A stretch of 34,776 bases of DNA, taken from the NCBI GenBank assembly GCA_019038815.1, contig JAHOYS010000258.1:1-34776 (forward strand), in the 5' to 3' direction. Position numbers and translations under genes: made by a program. Shown piece after piece: positions 30,327 through 34,776 of this stretch. A model generated the notes under the pieces. The model ran no database searches, was not told the origin of the DNA, and worked only from the letters and a program-made list of their open reading frames with translations. The DNA is from Desulfobacterales bacterium. Its GTDB lineage: Bacteria; Desulfobacterota; Desulfobacteria; Desulfobacterales; Desulfobacteraceae. Each line of letters starts with the position of its first letter. Position 1 is the first letter of the stretch.

Positions 30327-30398
30327 TTTTTCTCCTTTTTTAATTTATCTAATTTGGTCTTTAAACGGCATAACAACTCCTTAATAAATAAGTTTATA

Positions 30399-31115
30399 TT
30401 ATACCTTATTCCAACCTAAAATACCAGTTAAAACATCATCCGGGTGAAACACTGGTTTTTTATATCTTTCTAAATATTTAAGTTGTTCATCAACACTGTG
30501 CCCAGACTTAATGACGCTCTCTTTGTATTCGGGTTTGTTCGTTCTATCTATTGGCATACTCGGATGATACGATTCATAATAACCGTCCTTGAAGAAGGTG
30601 AAACCCGTCACAAATAATTCTTTAATTTTAAACTGCATCAAATAGTCAATCGCCAACGTGCCCGTACAAGGTTCACCCTGTGTCGCATTCCTGATTTGTT
30701 TATGTATATCTAGTGGGATATAGACAAGTGTGAAATCATTATATTTATTATTAATTTCTTCCAGAGCAGCATATTGTTTTTGTGTAAATCTTGTATATGC
30801 AGGATGATGAACAACTATATATTTCAACCCACTAGCCTTAGCCGGTATATAATAATTTATATAAACATCTTCCATACGCTCTTTGTAATCCTCCTTACGA
30901 GAATTGTGGCACATATAATCCTCGGCCAGACCAGTAATTAATATGTCTGTACGAAGTCCTATGTCTTTATGAAGCTCTTCCGGTGCCGGAAGAGCTGAAT
31001 TCATACGTACAACAATATCATATGAATCTATGAGTTGTCCAGAATCCTTAAGAGACGGGGATGGACCAACAAGACATATTTTCTTTCCATATAAATCTGC
31101 CACAATGCTATTCAT
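30399..31115 (-). CDS. Sialyltransferase-like protein (GT29-type motifs), 238 aa
   Basis: The stretch CLVGPSPSLKDSGQLIDSYD (14-33) followed by IVVRMNSALP and DIGLRTDILI matches the L-motif of GT29 sialyltransferases (VGNGPSL...ID.YD.V.R.N..P...DVG.RT). CTGTLAIDYLMQF (150-162), then VTGFTFF, matches the S-motif (STG..AI..AL), and a late His (206) is present. These enzymes transfer sialic or related nonulosonic acids from CMP donors. The ATG at 31115 is chosen by ATGA overlap with the 29-aa ORF and AAGGGG. Confidence 0.65.
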   Translation of the reverse strand: MNSIVADLYGKKICLVGPSPSLKDSGQLIDSYDIVVRMNSALPAPEELHKDIGLRTDILITGLAEDYMCHNSRKEDYKERMEDVYINYYIPAKASGLKYIVVHHPAYTRFTQKQYAALEEINNKYNDFTLVYIPLDIHKQIRNATQGEPCTGTLAIDYLMQFKIKELFVTGFTFFKDGYYESYHPSMPIDRTNKPEYKESVIKSGHSVDEQLKYLERYKKPVFHPDDVLTGILGWNKV

Positions 31116-31201
31116 TTGACCCCTTTGCGTCTTTTTATATGACAATCCTTACTAAAACTACTCTTCTCTAACAATAGTTCACAACCTATACATTCTTTCA
31201 T
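31112..31201 (-). CDS. Small Cys-containing protein, 29 aa
   Basis: The ATG at 31201 has AAGGAG at good spacing, and the stop overlaps the next start (ATGA). The product is MKECIGCELLLEKSSFSK plus DCHIKRRKGVK: a CxxC, a later Cys-His pair and a basic end, as in one half of a zinc finger. The strong ribosome site and coupling make it a likely real gene; its role may be to couple translation or to bind metal. Confidence 0.55.
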   Translation of the reverse strand: MKECIGCELLLEKSSFSKDCHIKRRKGVK

Positions 31202-31240
31202 ATCATCTCCTTAAACCAAAATTATAACATAATTTTAATC

Positions 31241-31786
31241 CTATTTCCATAAGCCAATGTATAAAGTATGGTCACCTTGGAGACCCTCGCTATACATATA
31301 AATATCAGTTATATCTGAGTACTCCTCAAGCTTAACTGTCCACCAGCCCTGACTATTGGCTGAAGGATGAAGCGTCTTACCGTCTTCTGTCCTGTAGCAT
31401 GTCTCCTTCTTGAAGCATACTGTCACGAAGTACCTCTCGCTTACTCGTTTCATCTCCCTTAAGGAAGCGTCAACTTTCTCCTCATCCAAGTGCTCTAAAA
31501 CATCGAAAGACGTACACATATCAAACTCTTTATCTTTGAATGGAAGGTCATGGGCTGAAGCTATTACATCAGCACTTGGACATGCTATGTCTACACCGAC
31601 TTTATCTTTGTCAGATGCCATTGGATAACCCTTCACAAACTCATTGTGACCGCAGCCAATGTCTATAATACTCTTCGGAAAGAGCTTTAAAAGCTTTTGA
31701 AGATGGTCCCTACTATGGTTATCTGAGCCATATTTGCCGTATTTTGCTTGGTTATTATAAATATATTCATAGTCTTCTTTACTCAT
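31241..31786 (-). CDS. Class I SAM-dependent methyltransferase, 181 aa
   Basis: The Methyltransf_11-type motifs are present: IIDIGCGHNEFVKGYPMA (motif I, about 36-53), VGVDIACPSADVIAS (post I), LPFKDKEFDMCTSFDVLEHL (motif II/III, about 82-101). The enzyme transfers a methyl group from SAM to a small molecule or sugar. In this block it may methylate a glycan. AGAGGA lies upstream of the ATG. Confidence 0.8.
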   Translation of the reverse strand: MSKEDYEYIYNNQAKYGKYGSDNHSRDHLQKLLKLFPKSIIDIGCGHNEFVKGYPMASDKDKVGVDIACPSADVIASAHDLPFKDKEFDMCTSFDVLEHLDEEKVDASLREMKRVSERYFVTVCFKKETCYRTEDGKTLHPSANSQGWWTVKLEEYSDITDIYMYSEGLQGDHTLYIGLWK

Positions 31787-31807
31787 AATCTATATTCCTC
31801 TTAATTT

Positions 31808-31951
31808 TTATAAGTGGTCGTTAAAATAATCAACGCCTGTGATTGCGTTTGACGCCAAAAAGCAACTCTGTTTGCCCAAAATTATATGATTACATGTTTT
31901 ACTAATCGGTATTAGCCCACCGAGATATTCGATATCAAATTTTTTACTCAT
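31808..31951 (-). CDS. Small hypothetical protein, 47 aa
   Basis: The ATG at 31951 overlaps the stop of the 112-aa gene and has GGAGGAG at good spacing. The product begins MSKKFDIEYLGGLIPISK, contains TCNHIILGKQSCFLAS and ends in GVDYFNDHL. It carries two Cys about 12 residues apart. Its size and position two genes after a radical SAM enzyme make it a candidate peptide substrate, but nothing more supports this. Confidence 0.6.
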   Translation of the reverse strand: MSKKFDIEYLGGLIPISKTCNHIILGKQSCFLASNAITGVDYFNDHL

Positions 31952-32282
31952 AATCATTCTCCTCCATGTTTTTAAATTCTAAATAAGTTGTTGATAATTC
32001 CAACGCCCGTTCATCGTGAAAAATGTTCTCAAACATAGCAATGACTTCTAATTTTCGGCACACCTCGCCATTATATTCTGAGACATCTCCAGTCATGACT
32101 GTATTTATTTCAATCTCACTACAGGTAAAGTGCTCATAACCCTCAACGGGACAAATACAGTGCAGAAAATCACACTCTATTTTTTCGTTTCGATTATCAA
32201 TTTGGTCTACACCGTCTTCATAATCGAAAGTGAGAATCAGATGTTCTTCTAAACTGTCCTTCAATCGCCCCACTTCTCCCAT
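31944..32282 (-). CDS. Cys-containing hypothetical protein next to the radical SAM gene, 112 aa
   Basis: The likely ATG at 32282 lies 22 bp inside the radical SAM gene with AGGAAG upstream; longer in-frame starts and a TTG a few codons later are alternatives. The protein is acidic, with ECDFLHCICPVEGYEHFTCS near residue 35 (four Cys and two His). It may bind metal or be a partner or substrate of the radical SAM enzyme. Family not recognised. Confidence 0.5.
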   Translation of the reverse strand: MGEVGRLKDSLEEHLILTFDYEDGVDQIDNRNEKIECDFLHCICPVEGYEHFTCSEIEINTVMTGDVSEYNGEVCRKLEVIAMFENIFHDERALELSTTYLEFKNMEENDYE

Positions 32283-32899
32283 CGCTTCTTCCTCGCCCAT
32301 GGACAAATGACACACAATTGTCCACATTTTTGTATCTCTTTTTTCCAATTATCCGTTACTTCTATACACGTATCTGTGTCTAAGCCCGGACCTGCACAAC
32401 AAGAATATAATCGCCCCTCAAATAAAACGGGACCAATATCTAATCTTTCACAAGCTTGGTCTCTACCTGTCATGTCTGGAAACTGGACATGAACAACGTC
32501 GCCAATTGTAAGTTTTTCTTCAGGCACAATTGTCTGAATATATTGGCATAATTTTTCGTTGTCTTTACAGCCTTCATAAGTTTTTGAGGAATAATGACTT
32601 ACATTTACTTGGTCAAACAACTCAAATGCTTTTTCATTTCCTTTTATCTTGAAACCATCTGTCTGTAGAATTAGTGTCTTAGGTCTATATAGTTTTATAA
32701 ATGTTTTTATATATTTATAAAATTGTTTATGAATTGTAGGTTCACCACCAGTTATAACTACTTCTTCCATATCCTGAAAGTACTTAGAATATTTTTCTAA
32801 ATAATCAAAATCATTATCATGTTTAAATTCGTTATAAGCCGTTCCTAGACTGCACCAATGGCAAGTTCGGTTGCACCTGCTCGTTATACTAAACTGCAT
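32261..32899 (-). CDS. Radical SAM protein with SPASM/Twitch-like C-terminus, 212 aa
   Basis: The radical SAM cluster motif CNRTCHWC (C9, C13, C16; CxxxCxxC) and the SAM-binding VVITGGEP (47-54) are intact. The C-terminal part has seven more Cys (150, 167, 168, 178, 192, 196, 199), including GRLYSCCAGPGLD and CGQLCVICPWA, as in SPASM or Twitch domains that hold auxiliary iron-sulfur clusters. Such enzymes modify peptides, sugars or small molecules by radical chemistry. It lacks other queuosine genes nearby, so QueE is unlikely. AAGGAGGA sits about 35 bases before the ATG, too far for normal initiation. Confidence 0.8.
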   Translation of the reverse strand: MQFSITSRCNRTCHWCSLGTAYNEFKHDNDFDYLEKYSKYFQDMEEVVITGGEPTIHKQFYKYIKTFIKLYRPKTLILQTDGFKIKGNEKAFELFDQVNVSHYSSKTYEGCKDNEKLCQYIQTIVPEEKLTIGDVVHVQFPDMTGRDQACERLDIGPVLFEGRLYSCCAGPGLDTDTCIEVTDNWKKEIQKCGQLCVICPWARKKRWEKWGD

Positions 32900-32920
32900 T
32901 TTATCTGTTCTTAAAAGAAT

Positions 32921-32947
32921 TTTTATCCTCCTTTTATCCTCCTTTTA
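32921..32947. repeat. Tandem repeat, 2 x 11 bp plus partial
   Basis: TTTTATCCTCC is repeated, with a further TTTTA. On the minus strand it doubles an AAAGGAGG Shine-Dalgarno sequence between the glycosyltransferase and radical SAM genes, though too far from the ATG at 32899 for normal use. Confidence 0.85.
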
Positions 32948-33631
32948 CACTCCTGATGCTACTAAGACATAACCCTTAGTATCGGGTGGCCCATATGTTA
33001 ATAATTTATTTTTACTTGTATCTGTGAATTTCATTTCGAGCTTAGAAGCAATCACGGATGCTATTGACTGGTCATGACGGTGCCCTAAGCATCTCTCATC
33101 AGCCGAGCACTGTCGTCTATCGTTCTTCCACGGGCCTGAGAATACTTCTTTATTTTTACTATATTCATACCAAGTATAAAAGAAGTCCTGACAGATGGAA
33201 GTAGTAAAGTCAAAGCCCATGACGTTAGCCATAGCATGAGGCAAATCCATTGCTTCATCTCTCGTCAAATTCATTATTTCCAATGACTTATCTGTCATCC
33301 AGTTCCCAGTGTTCCAACCATTCTGTTGAAGATAATACCCCTGTTCATCGATTATATCCCAGATAGCATCTAGCCGCTTCGTTACAACACAGCCTGCATC
33401 TATCCAAAGAACTTGCTCATACCCTTGGACTCGTGCGATATTAATAACAAATGGTTTAAATCCGTAATTAATTTCTTGATGTGTTGGGCACCCTTCTGGG
33501 TACTCTGTATAAAACTTCATCTCGCCTATGTGATAATCAAGAACACTTCTTCGCAATTTTCCAAGGGCATTTCGGTATCGTCTCGAACCTTCATCATCTA
33601 TTCCTAAACTTATTACAATACGTTTTTTCAT
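32945..33631 (-). CDS. Putative glycosyltransferase (GT-A-like), 228 aa
   Basis: YEQVLWIDAGCVVTKRLDAI (about 72-91) has the DxG/DxD-type donor site of nucleotide-sugar transferases, and CLGHRHDQSIASVIASKL (about 178-195) matches their conserved HDQ..AS acceptor-side motif. The enzyme probably adds a sugar within the block. A good AAGGAGAAGG ribosome site precedes the ATG. Confidence 0.65.
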   Translation of the reverse strand: MKKRIVISLGIDDEGSRRYRNALGKLRRSVLDYHIGEMKFYTEYPEGCPTHQEINYGFKPFVINIARVQGYEQVLWIDAGCVVTKRLDAIWDIIDEQGYYLQQNGWNTGNWMTDKSLEIMNLTRDEAMDLPHAMANVMGFDFTTSICQDFFYTWYEYSKNKEVFSGPWKNDRRQCSADERCLGHRHDQSIASVIASKLEMKFTDTSKNKLLTYGPPDTKGYVLVASGV

Positions 33632-33720
33632 TTTCCTTCTCCTTAATCAATTGTTCAAATTGTTGACATCCTCATCTTTTATAAGCTTCGCCTGTTTTAA
33701 ATTTTCTGCATTTTGATAAT

Positions 33721-34320
33721 TTAGTTCCTCGTTAAAAGCAGGTTTTCGGCGTTCTCATATACGACCTTATACTTCAATGGTGCTAGACGCTCAATAATTT
33801 TTTGTTGATTCCCGTCGTGCTCGATTATGACACAGCTACAGTGTCTCAACTCCTCCCATGGGAACCTCACAAAGAGTTGAAAGCTGCTTCCCTCCACGTC
33901 AATATCAATCATGTTAAAGTCCTTACCAAACTGTTGCAGCAAGGCTGCAACAGTTATGCTTGGTATTGATATAATCTGCCAATCAACCCCTCCGGCCTTA
34001 GTACTCCACTTATCTACATGGTCTGTATTTGAAGAAGATATGGCATCGCCCTGCGAGTCATAAAATTCTATCATACCCCCATCAACGGTGACGGCTGCAC
34101 AGACTAACTCGACATCATGGCTCCTGACGTTTCGCATGAGGTTAACGAAGTTGACAGGCGAAGCCTCAACATCGACTCCTGACCAACCGCTCTCAACCAG
34201 ACAAAATGAATTAGAAAAAAGTTTTCCATCGTAGGCTCCAATGTCCAAAAATTTCCCCTTGACATCTTTGAAGTGTTCTAGTATATATTTTTGTTCGTCA
34301 TTTTGCGAATAATTTTTCAT
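33721..34320 (-). CDS. FkbM-family methyltransferase, 199 aa
   Basis: GKFLDIGAYDGKLFSNSFCL (about 22-41) and GWSGVDVEASPVNFVNLMRN (about 45-64) are SAM-binding motifs of FkbM enzymes, and FNMIDIDVEGSSFQLFVRFP (about 133-152) is the family's (K/D)xDVEGxE-like signature. FkbM proteins O-methylate sugars or polyketides. It follows the tandem repeats after the 118-aa gene, with an AAGG site eight bases before the ATG. Confidence 0.8.
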   Translation of the reverse strand: MKNYSQNDEQKYILEHFKDVKGKFLDIGAYDGKLFSNSFCLVESGWSGVDVEASPVNFVNLMRNVRSHDVELVCAAVTVDGGMIEFYDSQGDAISSSNTDHVDKWSTKAGGVDWQIISIPSITVAALLQQFGKDFNMIDIDVEGSSFQLFVRFPWEELRHCSCVIIEHDGNQQKIIERLAPLKYKVVYENAENLLLTRN

Positions 34321-34331
34321 TGTCTGGGCCT

Positions 34332-34373
34332 TATTTATTTTGAGGTTCCCTGTATTTATTTTGAGGTTCCCTT
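34332..34373. repeat. Tandem repeat, 2 x 21 bp
   Basis: A 21-bp unit starting TATTTATTTTGAGG occurs at 34332-34352 and 34353-34373 with one difference at the end. It separates the FkbM gene from the 118-aa gene. Confidence 0.9.
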
Positions 34374-34375
34374 TT

Positions 34376-34436
34376 TAACGCTAGTGTAACGCTAGTGTAA
34401 CGCTAGTTTTTAACGCTAGTGTTTTTAACGCTAGTG
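34376..34436. repeat. Five copies of an 11-bp motif
   Basis: TAACGCTAGTG occurs three times head to tail (the third lacks the last base) and twice more after short T spacers. The array contains the end and TAG stop of the 118-aa gene and encodes its LALKTLALKTSVTLALH tail. Confidence 0.9.
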
Positions 34437-34737
34437 TAGATTTATTGATTACATTCTGGATGCCTTCTTTCTGTCGTTCTGTGGCTCGCACATCAGTTAC
34501 ATACTGTTGACATAACTCAACTATTTCTTTAAGAACTGTACTGTGATATTCGCCGTCATAGGTGCCTATGACGGCATCTCTGAAATAAATATCACTTAGT
34601 GTGTAAAAAACATCCATGTACTCGATTGAGTAAACTAGGCCCCACTTATTTTTATATACGTCTACCGCATATTTCCCCTGCTCCAATGGCAATCTTTCTA
34701 TTTTGTCAATCTTTAAATATAATTTTTCTGTATTCAT
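34381..34737 (-). CDS. Hypothetical protein with repeat-encoded C-terminus, 118 aa
   Basis: The protein starts MNTEKLYLKIDKIERLPL and is an alpha/beta domain without a motif I recognise. The last about 17 residues come from the 11-bp repeat array, so they would change with copy number. The ATG lies 15 bases inside the terminal overlap with AAGGATAAAGATAA before it. Across the junction it follows the 26-aa ORF. Its role in the modification block is unknown. Confidence 0.6.
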   Translation of the reverse strand: MNTEKLYLKIDKIERLPLEQGKYAVDVYKNKWGLVYSIEYMDVFYTLSDIYFRDAVIGTYDGEYHSTVLKEIVELCQQYVTDVRATERQKEGIQNVINKSTLALKTLALKTSVTLALH

Positions 34738-34776
34738 TTATCTTTATCCTTTATTTAGTTTATGCTCCTGATGCTA
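34722..34776. repeat. Terminal direct repeat, right copy (circular assembly overlap)
   Basis: This is an exact copy of bases 1-55. Joining the ends makes the minus-strand operon continuous from the 26-aa ORF at 34-114 into the 118-aa gene at 34381-34737. Confidence 0.95.

Noticed and set aside
30327-30398. 8-codon ORF with AAGGAG and a TATAAT-like motif in the gap
   Set aside because: Too short to judge, and no -35 element at a suitable distance; left as an untranslated gap.
32261-32899. Radical SAM protein as QueE (queuosine or 7-deazaguanine DNA modification)
   Set aside because: QueC, QueD and FolE-like genes are absent, and the C-terminal Cys pattern fits SPASM/Twitch proteins better.
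1-34776. CRISPR array or tRNA genes
   Set aside because: The tandem repeats have no unique spacers of CRISPR length, and I found no sequence with tRNA arm layout and T-loop consensus by eye; a covariance-model search was not possible.

Overview
This window is almost certainly a complete, circularly assembled genome of a tailed double-stranded DNA phage (Caudoviricetes, siphovirus-like). The first 55 bases recur exactly as the last 55, so the non-redundant circle is 34,721 bp. The morphogenesis genes follow the HK97/lambda-type order: TerS, TerL, portal, S78 protease, HK97-fold capsid, connectors, tail tube, G/GT chaperones, tape measure, hub and fibre. I saw no integrase, CI-like repressor, DNA polymerase, tRNA or recognisable endolysin. 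The host is unknown. Two predicted lipoproteins with lipoboxes fit a Gram-negative host. The DNA is AT-rich (about 35-40% GC in sampled lines), except the middle of the large fibre gene (about 53-57% in sampled lines).

Layout: nearly everything lies on the minus strand. A divergent control region (about 6.72-6.97 kb) holds a leftward promoter, an attenuator-like leader with a 19-codon leader ORF, and a rightward promoter. Leftward from it come a small frame-disrupted gene, a RepA/AAA_25-type helicase, a TOPRIM primase, a self-contained 73-aa gene with its own promoter and terminator, two HNH-like zinc proteins, and two small regulators including a sigma-like protein. Continuing leftward across the circle junction (1.3 kb to 28.1 kb) is a glycan/modification block: several GT-A-type glycosyltransferases, a GT29 sialyltransferase-like protein, a Maf/DUF115-like protein, an FkbM methyltransferase, a class I methyltransferase, a radical SAM protein with auxiliary cysteines, several tiny Cys-containing ORFs and two lipoproteins. 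Then come the long fibre (1070 aa), packaging, head, neck and tail genes down to 8.74 kb.

The only plus-strand block (6.97-8.77 kb) is a cassette of small unknown genes. It contains a 94-bp perfect direct repeat carrying an extended -10 promoter, and a promoter-terminator pair that would make a roughly 56-nt RNA.

Three things stand out. (1) About a quarter of a small genome is given to surface or peptide modification, with a radical SAM enzyme beside very small Cys-containing ORFs. (2) Short tandem duplications (unit 9-21 bp) occur at a dozen or more loci, several of them breaking or ending small genes. (3) There are recoding and riboregulatory signals: a clear -1 frameshift site in the tail chaperone gene, a C7 tract splitting a small gene, and the attenuator upstream of the replication operon. 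Functions are assigned from motif recognition by eye; no database search was run.
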